Part shown: positions 36,453 to 44,633 of the stretch, in pieces
Position numbering within the stretch: position 1 is the first letter of the stretch
Layout: each line of letters begins with the position of its first letter
Source: Fibrella rubiginis
GTDB taxonomy: Bacteria > Bacteroidota > Bacteroidia > Cytophagales > Spirosomataceae
Length of the DNA stretch: 64,000 bases
Assembly: GCF_017353185.1 (NCBI RefSeq)
Contig: NZ_JAFMYV010000003.1
Location: 372,001-436,000, forward strand
Reading direction: 5' to 3'
Translations under genes and position numbers: made by a program
The notes under the pieces: generated by a model
The model's database searches: none
What the model saw: the letters and a program-made list of their open reading frames with translations, nothing else
Told to the model about the DNA's origin: nothing

Positions 36453-38085
36453 AACCTTTTGGCACTACCAGCACCACATCTTCTTTTTCTACCACGACCT
36501 GGCCCTCAGCCAGGCCTTTTGGTTTACGGACATATTTTTTGGGCGTTACAATGACCGGGCAGAGGCTGTCGGTGCGGCGTTTCGAGTTCCAGGCAGCCAG
36601 TTCGGCCGCGCGTTCGATCACCGTTTTTGGAAACGGTTTGCCCGCCCGGTACTTGATCACCACGTGCGACCCTGAGACGTCGCGGGCGTGTAGCCACAGG
36701 TCGTCTTTGTAAGTGTATCGCTGCGTGAGCAGGTCGTTGTTTTTGGCATTTTTGCCAATCCTGATTGTGAAGCCTTCGTAAATCACTTCCTTAAACAATT
36801 CAGTCGGGTCGGTTGTGATGGCGGCATCGAGCAGGGTATGTTGCTTGATGTATTTGCGCAGTTCTTTCAGCGACTGCATGGGCTCAATAACCGCCTTGTC
36901 GGCCTTGATTTGGGCTATTTCGGCTTCGCGGAGAGCAATTTGCTCGTGAATATGGTCGATCTCGATTCGCTCATTCTTCGACTTCCGGTAGTACATTTCG
37001 GCGTTGCGCTGCGGCGACAGTTCAGGCTTAAGCCGGATCGTTACGGGCGTGTCGTTCCGGTAAAAATCGGCCACCGTCACCGTCTCTGGTGATCGTCCGC
37101 CGGGCCGTACGTCAATCGTGTGGAGGTTGGCCATCAGCAGGTTGCCTAGTTCTTCATGACTTGGCCCCTCGTCGCGGCTGATGAGCCGTTGCAGGTTTGC
37201 GTCGAGTTGCGATTGCGCCCGTTTCAGCCGTTTGTCAAGCAGCCGAAGTACCTCAGCCCGCTCCCGTTCAACGTTGTTTTGGCCATTGAATGAAATGTAA
37301 AAACTGCTCGACGCTTCCAGCGGCCCAGTGTAGGTGCGCAACGGTTCGCTGATCGGCACCAGGCTTAGCGTGGGCTTGTGCTCAAACCGCACCAGTGTAT
37401 AGGTTGGGGTTTCAAACTCCGCCACCACCGACTGCAGCAAGGGCCAGTCGACTGGTTTTCCGGCTTCTTCGGCGCGCTGATTCAGGTAGGCGCGCACTAC
37501 CTTGCCAAACGTAGGAAACAGCTTCCGGTAGTCGCCACCCGCCGCATCATACGCCGCCTCTGACTGGTCGATGGGCCGGTCGAGCGTGTCGAGGCGCAGG
37601 TTGTTGTCGCCGGCCAGCTTGTGGTTGAACAGTTCGATTACGATGTTTTCGTGGAAGGCCAGCAGGTTGGGGCGGTTACCAAAAAACTTGAATAGCAGCG
37701 TGTAATTATCCGTCAGATCAATAGCCAGGCATCGTTCATTCAGAAACGACCGCACCCCCAAAACGGCCTTTCCGGGCTGCTCGGTTACTTTTTCGCCCGC
37801 TTCATCAGCTTCCCCCGATGCCCCAGAGGTGAGCGCCTCGAATAGGTCGACACTGTTGGTTCGTGCCCGGCGCACATCGTCAGCAAAGAGCAAACCAGAA
37901 AATTCGGGGCGGAGCGAGGCTTTGATAAAGAACGGCTTGTAGTAGTTGATTTTGCCCCGTGCCTGCGCAAACACCAGCACCACCTCGTCGCGATCCTGAC
38001 TGAAGCAGTCTACGAAAAACAGCCCGCGCAGCCGCTCCTGAAGCGCAGGCGCCACCTGCCGCAGAAAATAGTAGTTAGTGTGCAT
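36451..38085 (-). CDS. rqcH: RqcH/NFACT-family ribosome quality control protein
   Basis: 544 residues from ATG 38085 (HTNYYFLRQVAPALQERL); the frame extends 9 codons upstream without a better start. The NFACT-N region is followed by a long coiled coil (about 300-410) and the C-terminal NFACT-R (DUF814) domain with GKNAKNNDLLT and DLWLHARDVSGSHVVIK. RqcH binds stalled 50S-peptidyl-tRNA complexes and recruits tRNA-Ala to add alanine tails for degradation. The family was once called fibronectin-binding proteins, which is misleading. Convergent with the glycosyltransferase through a shared palindrome. Confidence 0.88.
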   Translation of the reverse strand: MHTNYYFLRQVAPALQERLRGLFFVDCFSQDRDEVVLVFAQARGKINYYKPFFIKASLRPEFSGLLFADDVRRARTNSVDLFEALTSGASGEADEAGEKVTEQPGKAVLGVRSFLNERCLAIDLTDNYTLLFKFFGNRPNLLAFHENIVIELFNHKLAGDNNLRLDTLDRPIDQSEAAYDAAGGDYRKLFPTFGKVVRAYLNQRAEEAGKPVDWPLLQSVVAEFETPTYTLVRFEHKPTLSLVPISEPLRTYTGPLEASSSFYISFNGQNNVERERAEVLRLLDKRLKRAQSQLDANLQRLISRDEGPSHEELGNLLMANLHTIDVRPGGRSPETVTVADFYRNDTPVTIRLKPELSPQRNAEMYYRKSKNERIEIDHIHEQIALREAEIAQIKADKAVIEPMQSLKELRKYIKQHTLLDAAITTDPTELFKEVIYEGFTIRIGKNAKNNDLLTQRYTYKDDLWLHARDVSGSHVVIKYRAGKPFPKTVIERAAELAAWNSKRRTDSLCPVIVTPKKYVRKPKGLAEGQVVVEKEDVVLVVPKG

Positions 38086-38150
38086 GGAAAAGGCTGGCCA
38101 GATGTGGGGCAACTGCCTCGGTAAAGGTAAACAACGCGGCGGGAAGGGGG

Positions 38151-38252
38151 TTTAATGAACAATGTATAATGAACAATGTACAATGGGCTTACGCGTCAGC
38201 CTGCATATGCGCAAGCTCATTGTACATTGTTCATTATACATTGTTCATTAAA
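38151..38252. repeat. Perfect palindrome between divergent genes
   Basis: Arms 38151-38185 and 38218-38252 (35 nt, perfect), built from ACAATGTATAATGAACAATG-type words, with a 32-nt loop that carries GCGTCAGC and GCATATGC. It ends 10 nt before the start of the next gene, so it would cover that gene's promoter or ribosome-binding region. It is the only long palindrome here that does not follow a gene end. Confidence 0.93.
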
Positions 38253-38262
38253 GAAACTCAAC

Positions 38263-38541
38263 ATGAGCAAGCAAACCACGCAACCGACCGTCCGCGATAC
38301 CGCCGACAAAACCAAGAAGCACGAGCTAAATACGAATGTACCTGACGAAAAGCAGGGCAAGACATCACGCGGCAAGCACAGCAGCAAGCAGAGCGAAGAG
38401 GATGACCATTCACCCCAGGGACGTCAGCAAACGCCGGGTGGCAAAACCAAAACCGAACTAGCTAACGAGCGTGGCGGTCATGGTCATTCAGGCAATGCCA
38501 CAGGTTCAGGCAGCGATTCCAACGCCGAATCGAAGAAATAA
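38263..38541 (+). CDS. Small, highly hydrophilic disordered protein
   Basis: 92 residues from ATG 38263. Almost no hydrophobic residues; rich in Lys, Thr, Gly, Ser and Asp/Glu (KHELNTNVPDEKQGKTSRGK, SGNATGSGSDSNAESKK). No signal peptide, so probably cytoplasmic. It resembles small stress-related or hydrophilin-like proteins by composition only, and I do not recognise a family. It is bracketed by two large palindromes (38151 and 38552). Coding looks real from codon usage and clean boundaries, but function is unknown. Confidence 0.6.
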   Translation: MSKQTTQPTVRDTADKTKKHELNTNVPDEKQGKTSRGKHSSKQSEEDDHSPQGRQQTPGGKTKTELANERGGHGHSGNATGSGSDSNAESKK

Positions 38542-38551
38542 AAGGACATTG

Positions 38552-38765
38552 GTGTGCTACAACCAGATTAGCCGGGCGCTGATGGCTACGCGCGGGTTGC
38601 CGGAACGCCGGACCGCCTTCGACAAGCTCAGGGTGACAGGAAACTAGAGTCAGGTTCACTGAATTGATTCAAGGTTGTTGTCACCCTGAGCTTGTCGAAG
38701 GCGGTCCGGCGTTCCGGCAACCCGCGCGTAGCCATCAGCGCCCGGCTAATCTGGTTGTAGCACAC
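38552..38765. repeat. Long perfect palindrome, family 1, second copy
   Basis: Arms 38552-38638 and 38679-38765 (87 nt each, perfect) around a 40-nt loop. The core CCTTCGACAAGCTCAGGGTG and loop start GGAAACTAGAGTCA match the element at 2357-2528. The core differs at one arm position (AAG versus AGG), and the opposite arm changes to match, so pairing is kept. The outer 63 nt of each arm are mostly unrelated to the other copy, apart from a TGGCT(A/T)CGCGCG word. Confidence 0.95.
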
Positions 38766-38773
38766 TAACCAAT

Positions 38774-38806
38774 AAGCCCCGCCTTGAGCAAATCAGGGCG
38801 GGGCTT
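38774..38806. terminator. Intrinsic terminator between convergent genes
   Basis: Arms AAGCCCCGCC (38774-38783) and GGCGGGGCTT (38797-38806) between the disordered-protein gene and kbl. The T-run is short. Confidence 0.7.
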
Positions 38807-38826
38807 GTTCATTAACAATCAGTCAA

Positions 38827-40032
38827 TTACGCTGCTATTTCCTGCTTAATCGCACTTAGTTCCTGCCCTATCTTGGTGAAAGCAGCAATGGCTTTTTCAA
38901 GGTGCTCCTGCTCGTGACTGGCCGAAATCTGCACCCGAATACGGGCTTTGCCCTGCGGTACAACCGGATAGAAGAACCCGATCACGTAAATACCCTCGTC
39001 GAGCAACTTGGCGGCGAAAGTCTGCGCCAGTTTGGCGTCGTAGAGCATGATGGGTACAATGGGGTGTTCGCCGGGCAAAATATCGAAACCGGCGGCTGTC
39101 ATGGCCTCACGGAAATAACGGGTGTTGTTTTCCAGCTTGTCGCGCAGGGCAGTTGATTCTTGCAGCATATCAAGCACTTTCAGCGACGCACCCACAATGG
39201 CCGGGGCCAGCGTGTTGGAGAACAGATAGGGCCGCGACCGCTGCCGCAGCAGGTCCACGATCTCTTTCCGCGCCGCTGTAAAGCCACCCGACGCGCCACC
39301 CAGCGCCTTACCATACGTGCCCGTGATGATGTCGATCCGGCCCAGCACGTTCCGATATTCGGGCGTACCGCGACCGGTCTTGCCCACGAATCCGCTGGCG
39401 TGGCACTCATCAACCATCACCATCGCGTTGTACTGGTCGGCGAGGTCACAGATCTTGTCGAGTTGGGCAATGGTGCCGTCCATTGAGAACACGCCGTCGG
39501 TCACGATCAGGATACGGCGCGAACCGGCTGCTGCCTGAAGCTGCGTTTCCAGATCGACCATGTTATTGTGCTTGTAGCGAAACCGTTTCGCCTTGCACAA
39601 CCGGATACCGTCGATGATAGACGCGTGGTTCATTTCGTCGGAAATAACGGCGTCTTCCTCGTTCAATAGTGGCTCGAAAACGCCGCCGTTGGCATCAAAC
39701 GCCGCCGCGTAGAGGATGCAGTCTTCGGCACCCACAAACTCGGCGGTGCGCTGCTCCAGTTCTTTGTGGATGTCCTGCGTGCCGCAAATAAACCGCACAC
39801 TCGACATACCAAAACCGTGGCTATCGAGCGTATCGTGCGCCGCCTGAATCACCGCCGGGTCCGACGACAGGCCGAGGTAGTTGTTGGCGCAGAAGTTGAG
39901 CACCTCGCGCCCGTCTTTCACCGCAATCACCGACGACTGTGGCGTCACGATAATGCGCTCGGTCTTGTATAAACCGGCCTCTTTAATGCTGTTCAGCTCC
40001 TGCTGAAGTTGGTCTTTAATAGCTCCGTACAT
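38827..40032 (-). CDS. kbl: Kbl, 2-amino-3-ketobutyrate CoA ligase (glycine C-acetyltransferase)
   Basis: 401 residues from ATG 40032, close to the E. coli length. PLP-dependent alpha-oxoamine synthase family: [36 protein letters not shown] (PLP-ring Asp and His), and the Schiff-base lysine in [14 protein letters not shown] (about Lys242). The enzyme splits 2-amino-3-ketobutyrate with CoA into glycine and acetyl-CoA. The preceding gene on the same strand encodes an SDR-type threonine dehydrogenase, so the pair forms the threonine-to-glycine pathway. Confidence 0.95.
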   Translation of the reverse strand: MYGAIKDQLQQELNSIKEAGLYKTERIIVTPQSSVIAVKDGREVLNFCANNYLGLSSDPAVIQAAHDTLDSHGFGMSSVRFICGTQDIHKELEQRTAEFVGAEDCILYAAAFDANGGVFEPLLNEEDAVISDEMNHASIIDGIRLCKAKRFRYKHNNMVDLETQLQAAAGSRRILIVTDGVFSMDGTIAQLDKICDLADQYNAMVMVDECHASGFVGKTGRGTPEYRNVLGRIDIITGTYGKALGGASGGFTAARKEIVDLLRQRSRPYLFSNTLAPAIVGASLKVLDMLQESTALRDKLENNTRYFREAMTAAGFDILPGEHPIVPIMLYDAKLAQTFAAKLLDEGIYVIGFFYPVVPQGKARIRVQISASHEQEHLEKAIAAFTKIGQELSAIKQEIAA

Positions 40033-40073
40033 ATGGCTTAGATTTTTAAAAAGAACGCTGATGACGCTGATTG

Positions 40074-40215
40074 GCACGGATTTTTTTGAACAGGATTAGA
40101 GGGATTCTATGGATTGACGAGATTTCTCTTTCGCTCCAATCATCTGCTGTATGGTGAAGAAAAAAATCTTATCAATCCATAAAATCCCTCTAATCCTGTC
40201 CAAAAAAATCCGTGC
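40074..40215. repeat. Palindrome between the threonine dehydrogenase and kbl genes
   Basis: Arms 40074-40115 and 40174-40215 (42 nt, two mismatches): GCACGGATTTTTTTGAACAG and onward. The preceding AACGCTGATGACGCTGATTG (40053-40072) belongs to the same type of intergenic repeat, which I recall as common in Bacteroidota genomes. It separates two same-strand genes of one pathway, so it could adjust their relative expression. Confidence 0.9.
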
Positions 40216-40226
40216 TACCCTACTTT

Positions 40227-41177
40227 TTATGCTGGCTGATACATGGCCGATAAATGATTGATCATTTCCTCCGTCAGGCGGGCTAAGTCGAAGGCGGGTT
40301 TCCAGCCCCAGTCCTGCCGGGCGGCTGAATCGTCGATGCTCATAGGCCACGATTCAGCAATGGCCTGCCGGAAATCGGGCTTGTAGTTCACGACCAACTC
40401 AGGTATATAACGTTGGATAGCGGCGGTCAATTCCGCAGGGGTGAAACTCATTCCTGCCAGGTTGTACGACGTGCGTACACTGATGCGTTCAGCGGGGGCG
40501 TTCATCAGTTCCAGCGTGGCGCGCAGGGCATCGTCCATGTAAATCATGGGCAGACGGGTGTCTTCGGCCAGAAAACAATCGAACGCGTGACCCTGAACGG
40601 CTTCGTGGAAAATGGACACGGCATAGTCGGTCGTGCCACCGCCGGGCATCGACTGGTAGCTAATCACGCCCGGATACCGCAGCGACCGCACATCGAGGCC
40701 ATACCGTTTGTGGTAATAAGCCAGCCAGTTTTCGGCGGCCACTTTGCTGATGCCATATACCGTGCTGGGGTTCAGCACGCTGTTTTGCGGCGTACTGTTG
40801 CGGGGGGCACCGTCGCCAAAAACGGCAATGGAACTGGGCACAAACACCTTGCGCAGCCTTTGCACCCGCGATACTTCCAGCACGTTGAGCAGTGCCTTCA
40901 TATTCAGATCCCAGGCCCAAAGCGGGTCACTCTCGCCCTTCGCCGACAGCACTGCCGCGAGGTGGTAAATCTGCGTAATCTTATGTCGCCGCACCAGGTC
41001 GGCAAGGGCATCGGGGTCTGTAGCATCCAGCACATCAAAGGGCCCTGTGTTATGAGTGGGCTTTCGAAGATCGGAGGCGATCACGTTGTCGTGGCCAAAT
41101 TGTTCCTGCAAAAGGGGGAGCAGCGCAGTGCCGATTTGCCCGTTGGCTCCAATAATCAATACCGTGTCCCGTTGCAT
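40227..41177 (-). CDS. SDR/epimerase-type L-threonine 3-dehydrogenase
   Basis: 316 residues from ATG 41177 (MQRDTVLIIGANGQIGTALL); the longer frame adds 18 residues upstream. NAD Rossmann motif GANGQIG, SSIAVFGD, and the catalytic Tyr and Lys in STVYGISKVAAENW. The sequence and its place before kbl match the epimerase-like threonine dehydrogenase of Bacteroidota, which oxidises L-threonine to 2-amino-3-ketobutyrate with NAD+. A generic nucleotide-sugar epimerase is the alternative, but the kbl context argues against it. Confidence 0.85.
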   Translation of the reverse strand: MQRDTVLIIGANGQIGTALLPLLQEQFGHDNVIASDLRKPTHNTGPFDVLDATDPDALADLVRRHKITQIYHLAAVLSAKGESDPLWAWDLNMKALLNVLEVSRVQRLRKVFVPSSIAVFGDGAPRNSTPQNSVLNPSTVYGISKVAAENWLAYYHKRYGLDVRSLRYPGVISYQSMPGGGTTDYAVSIFHEAVQGHAFDCFLAEDTRLPMIYMDDALRATLELMNAPAERISVRTSYNLAGMSFTPAELTAAIQRYIPELVVNYKPDFRQAIAESWPMSIDDSAARQDWGWKPAFDLARLTEEMINHLSAMYQPA

Positions 41178-41389
41178 AGTGGGTCGATGATTCCGTTGAA
41201 AAACAGGTTTATTCCGGCAATAAATGGGCATTGTAGCGCATCATCTATTTCCGGCACAAAGTTATCTATACAACGAACAACCGACGTTTTTTGGCCACAG
41301 ACCGTAAATATTCCGGCGATTTACTACTTTAGACCCAAATAGTACGGCGTTATTTTTACACGAAATCGCCCTGTAGAAAATTTTTCGGC

Positions 41390-41854
41390 ATGGATGCACT
41401 AGACGACATCGACAAGCGCTTGTTACGCCTGCTTCAGGCCGACGCCAAGCTCACCACCAAAGAGCTGGCCGCCCAACTGAACCTCACTCTCTCCCCCATC
41501 TACGAGCGCATCCGCCGCTTGGAAAACCTGGGCTACATCAAGCAATACGTGGCCGTGCTGGACAAAGCCATGCTCGGCCAATCAATCATGGCGTTCTGCC
41601 AGGTGTCTATGCGCTACCACGACAAGGCGTTCATCAACAAGTTCGAGGAAGAGGTGCAGAAGCTGGAAGAGGTGCAGGAGTGCTACCACATGGCCGGGCA
41701 AGTCGATTTTCTCTTAAAAATCCACGTCGGCAGCCTCGGCGAGTACCACGATTTCGTCAAAAACAAGCTATCCCAAATCGAGAACATCGGCGTCCTCAAC
41801 AGCACGTTTGTGCTGAAAGAAATTAAGCACGATTTGGGGTATCACATAGCGTAG
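41390..41854 (+). CDS. Lrp/AsnC family transcriptional regulator
   Basis: 154 residues. N-terminal winged HTH (DIDKRLLRLLQADAKLTTKE, then LNLTLSPIYERIRRLENLGYI) followed by the RAM ligand-binding domain (YHMAGQVDFLLKIHVGSLGEYHDF). It is divergent from the threonine dehydrogenase-kbl pair with 212 nt between starts; Lrp-type proteins often control amino-acid catabolism next door. TACTTTAG at about 41327 is a weak -7-like element. The inferred effector is an amino acid, perhaps threonine or leucine. Confidence 0.9.
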   Translation: MDALDDIDKRLLRLLQADAKLTTKELAAQLNLTLSPIYERIRRLENLGYIKQYVAVLDKAMLGQSIMAFCQVSMRYHDKAFINKFEEEVQKLEEVQECYHMAGQVDFLLKIHVGSLGEYHDFVKNKLSQIENIGVLNSTFVLKEIKHDLGYHIA

Positions 41855-41861
41855 AGAAGAA

Positions 41862-41911
41862 GTGGGGTAGCTCAGGACCAGCGGTCGTCCGCTGGTCCTG
41901 AGCTACCCCAC
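41862..41911. repeat. Perfect hairpin after the Lrp-type gene
   Basis: Arms 41862-41884 and 41889-41911 (23 nt, perfect; GTGGGGTAGCTCAGGACCAG...) with loop TCGT. It begins 7 nt after the regulator's stop codon. No U-tract; probably a transcript-end hairpin. Confidence 0.9.
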
Positions 41912-41954
41912 CTAGCAGTTGCCACTATTCACACTACCCCACTAAGGCTAGAAC

Positions 41955-42008
41955 GGAAGAAGGGGTGACTAACCCAGCATTACGCTTGCGTCAGCCACCC
42001 CTTCTTCC
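41955..42008. repeat. Palindrome before the GMC oxidoreductase gene end
   Basis: Arms GGAAGAAGGGGTG (41955-41967) and CACCCCTTCTTCC (41996-42008); the inner loop holds TTACGCTTGCGTCAGCC. It ends 27 nt from the stop codon of the GMC oxidoreductase gene. Confidence 0.82.
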
Positions 42009-42035
42009 ATTACTCCTTTACTCCGTTCCTTCTTC

Positions 42036-43754
42036 CTAAATATCCTTGCGCTTCATCGCTTTCACGGCGAAGTCGGCGGCGCGGGCGGTGAGGGCCATGT
42101 AGGTGAGCGACGGGTTCACGCACGAGGCCGACGTCATGGCGGCACCGTCGGTGACGAATACGTTCTTCACAGCGTGAATCTGATTCCACTTGTTCAGCAC
42201 CGACGTTTTGGGGTCGCGACCCATGCGGGCGGTGCCCATCTCGTGGATACCGATGCCCAGGTGCTTGCTCTCGTCGTTATAGCCGCGTACATTTTTCAGG
42301 CCGGCTGCCTCCAGCATTTCCACGGCGTCGTTCATCATGTCTTTGCGCATCTTCTTTTCGTTTTCGCCGTAGGCGGCATCGAAAACAATCAGCGGCAAAC
42401 CCCACTTGTCTTTCTTGTCGGGCGACAGGGTCATGCGGTTGTTGGGGTCGGGCAGCACTTCGCCGAAACCACCCAGGCCCATCGACCAGGGGCCGGGCTT
42501 GGTGAGTGATTCTTTGAAATCGGCACCGAAACCGTCGGCACCATTGCCCCGGTTCCATCCGGCACGGCTCGCGCCACCCTGGTAGCCAAAGCCCCGGATG
42601 TAGTCGCGCTTGTCGCCGTCCCAGTTGCGGTAGCGGGGTACGTAGACGCCATTGGCCCGACGACCGTAGTAATACTGGTCTTCCATGCCCTCGAAGTCAC
42701 CAGAGGCACCCACGCCCAGGTGGTGGTCCATGATGTTGCGGCCCAGTTGGTCCGAGTCGTTACCCATCCCGTTGGGGAAGCGGCTCGATTTAGAATTCAT
42801 CAAAATCGACGTGCTACCAAACGCCGAGGCGTTGAGGAAGATGATTTTGGCGAAGTAGTCGCGCGTTTGCAGCGTGTTCTGGTCAATTACCCGAACGCCG
42901 GTGGCTACGCCTTTTTTGTCGTCATACAGCACTTCGGCCACGATTGAATCGGGGCGAAGCGTGAGCCGACCAGTGGCAACTGCCGCTGGCAACGTGGCTG
43001 ATTGGGTGCTGAAATAAGCCCCAAACGGACAGCCACGCATGCACTGATTGCGGTATTGACAGGCAGCCCGACCCAACTCTGTATGCACCGCTTTGGGATC
43101 GGTGAGGTGGGCGGTGCGGCCCATCGTGATGTGACGTTTACCAAAGGCTTTTTCCACCCGTGCTTTCACTTCCTTCTCTACGCAGTTCATCTGCATAGGA
43201 GGCAGGTAATTGCCGTCGGGCAATACGCTCAGGCCGTCTTTTGAGCCGCTGATACCAGCAAAGCCTTCCACATAGGTGTACCAGGGAGCCAGATCAGCAT
43301 AGCGGATTGGCCAGTCGACAGCGATGCCATCTTTGAGGTTGGCCATGAAGTCTTCCTCGTTGTGGCGGTAGCTCTGCCGACCCCACATCAACGACCGACC
43401 ACCCACGTGATACCCCCGAATCCAGTCCATAGGGCGTTTTTCGATATACGGATTCAGCGAATCGTTTTCGAAATGGTGCCGCCACTCTTCGTTGGCGGTG
43501 TAGCCCGTACGCATGTTGGCCCAGTACTCTTCGGCGGCCTGCGTGGTCACGCGCCCCCGGTGCGGAAACTCCCAGGGATTATTGGTGGCGGTGGTGTAGC
43601 CCTCCACGTGTTTAATGTCGCGGCCCCGTTCCAGCATCAGCACTTTCAACCCTTTTTGGGTTAGTTCTTTTGCGGCCCAGCCACCCGATATGCCCGACCC
43701 AACCACGATAGCGTCGTAGGTCATGTCTTTCTGGGCGTCGATGTTCAAGTTCAT
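42036..43754 (-). CDS. GMC family FAD-dependent oxidoreductase
   Basis: 572 residues. N-terminal FAD motif VVGSGISGGWAAKELTQKGLKVLMLERG-type (Gly-rich, about 17-25); C-terminal HEMGTARMGRDP with DGAAMTSASCVNPSLTYMA, giving the conserved His and Asn of the GMC active site. CQYRNQCMRGCPFGAYF is a Cys-rich loop typical of the gluconate dehydrogenase-like subgroup. The gene about 100 nt upstream encodes the matching small subunit with a Tat signal, so the pair is probably exported together and oxidises a sugar or polyol in the periplasm. No cytochrome subunit is adjacent. Confidence 0.92.
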   Translation of the reverse strand: MNLNIDAQKDMTYDAIVVGSGISGGWAAKELTQKGLKVLMLERGRDIKHVEGYTTATNNPWEFPHRGRVTTQAAEEYWANMRTGYTANEEWRHHFENDSLNPYIEKRPMDWIRGYHVGGRSLMWGRQSYRHNEEDFMANLKDGIAVDWPIRYADLAPWYTYVEGFAGISGSKDGLSVLPDGNYLPPMQMNCVEKEVKARVEKAFGKRHITMGRTAHLTDPKAVHTELGRAACQYRNQCMRGCPFGAYFSTQSATLPAAVATGRLTLRPDSIVAEVLYDDKKGVATGVRVIDQNTLQTRDYFAKIIFLNASAFGSTSILMNSKSSRFPNGMGNDSDQLGRNIMDHHLGVGASGDFEGMEDQYYYGRRANGVYVPRYRNWDGDKRDYIRGFGYQGGASRAGWNRGNGADGFGADFKESLTKPGPWSMGLGGFGEVLPDPNNRMTLSPDKKDKWGLPLIVFDAAYGENEKKMRKDMMNDAVEMLEAAGLKNVRGYNDESKHLGIGIHEMGTARMGRDPKTSVLNKWNQIHAVKNVFVTDGAAMTSASCVNPSLTYMALTARAADFAVKAMKRKDI

Positions 43755-43764
43755 TGAAAAATGA

Positions 43765-43849
43765 GTTCAATGTTCAACGTTCAATGTCTAAAGTTGCGCG
43801 GACAGAACTGCTCCGCAACACCTTGACCCTTAGACTTTAAACCTTGAAC
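43765..43849. repeat. Imperfect AT-rich palindrome (family 2)
   Basis: Left 43765-43801 and right 43813-43849 share words such as GTCTAAAGTTG and TTAGACTTTAAAC in inverted order, with many mismatches. It fills the gap between the small-subunit gene and the GMC gene and ends 7 nt from the small-subunit stop codon. Confidence 0.6.
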
Positions 43850-43856
43850 TGGTTTT

Positions 43857-44492
43857 TTAGATGGCCCAGGCCTTCTGACCGGGCTTGAGGGGTACACAAC
43901 CGTCGTAGCGGCCGGGAATAGCCACGTACTCAAGGGCTTGTGTCGCGCCGATTTCCGACGTGAAGTAGCCCATCAGCGTTAGGTCTTTCAGCATGCTGAA
44001 GAAGGGCGTCACGTTGCGCTTTGCAGCGGGAATCTGTACATCCTGCTGCCCAGCTACGGCACGGGCCATCTCTGCTTTCTGCGCTTTGGCATCAGCTTCC
44101 AGCTTTTTCATAATCTCAATGCGCTGGGCATTGTCCAGTTGGCTGAACGTTTTGCCGTAGGCATCCTGACTCATTTTCTGGGTCTGGGTGAGGCCATCAA
44201 TAAAGCGTTGCTGATCGGGCTTTTTGTAGCAGTCTTTCAGTACCACGTCAATGATTTCGTTCACCTTCGCGGCCTTGGCTCCGGGCGTGTTGGTTGTTGG
44301 AATAATAACGTCGGCCAGGTCAGCCACGAGGGCATCCTGGTCGGCCGTGAAAAGCACGGGTTTACCGGTGGCCACCCGTTGTGCGGCCGAGGCTTCGAGC
44401 GTGTCGGCCATCGCGGAATGACCCAGCGCGGGTAGTGCTACGGTAGCACCAACCAACGTAGCCACCCGCATAAGGGCATCGCGTCTATTCAT
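43857..44492 (-). CDS. Gluconate 2-dehydrogenase subunit 3 family protein (Tat-exported)
   Basis: 211 residues. Twin-arginine leader MNRRDALMRVATLVGA followed by an Ala-rich hydrophobic stretch. The mature part matches the small gamma subunit of membrane-bound gluconate dehydrogenases (VLFTADQDALVADLADVIIPTTNTPGAKA, FFSMLKDLTLMGYFTSEIGATQAL). This subunit carries the Tat signal that drags the folded FAD-containing GMC partner across the membrane. It is co-transcribed with the GMC gene downstream. Confidence 0.9.
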   Translation of the reverse strand: MNRRDALMRVATLVGATVALPALGHSAMADTLEASAAQRVATGKPVLFTADQDALVADLADVIIPTTNTPGAKAAKVNEIIDVVLKDCYKKPDQQRFIDGLTQTQKMSQDAYGKTFSQLDNAQRIEIMKKLEADAKAQKAEMARAVAGQQDVQIPAAKRNVTPFFSMLKDLTLMGYFTSEIGATQALEYVAIPGRYDGCVPLKPGQKAWAI

Positions 44493-44633
44493 AGGAGTAA
44501 GATGATTTAACGTACTGTATTAAAACGATTTTCGGTAGTATAAAGATATGAATTTGCCAACGGTTTAGGATAAAGCAGGCTTAAAACTGGACGTTAAAGA
44601 GCCATTAAGTGCTCATTCTTATCCTGTAGATCA

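Noticed and set aside
40413..41342. 309-codon plus-strand open frame
   Set aside because: Opposite-strand shadow of the threonine dehydrogenase gene, which has clear Rossmann and YxxxK motifs.
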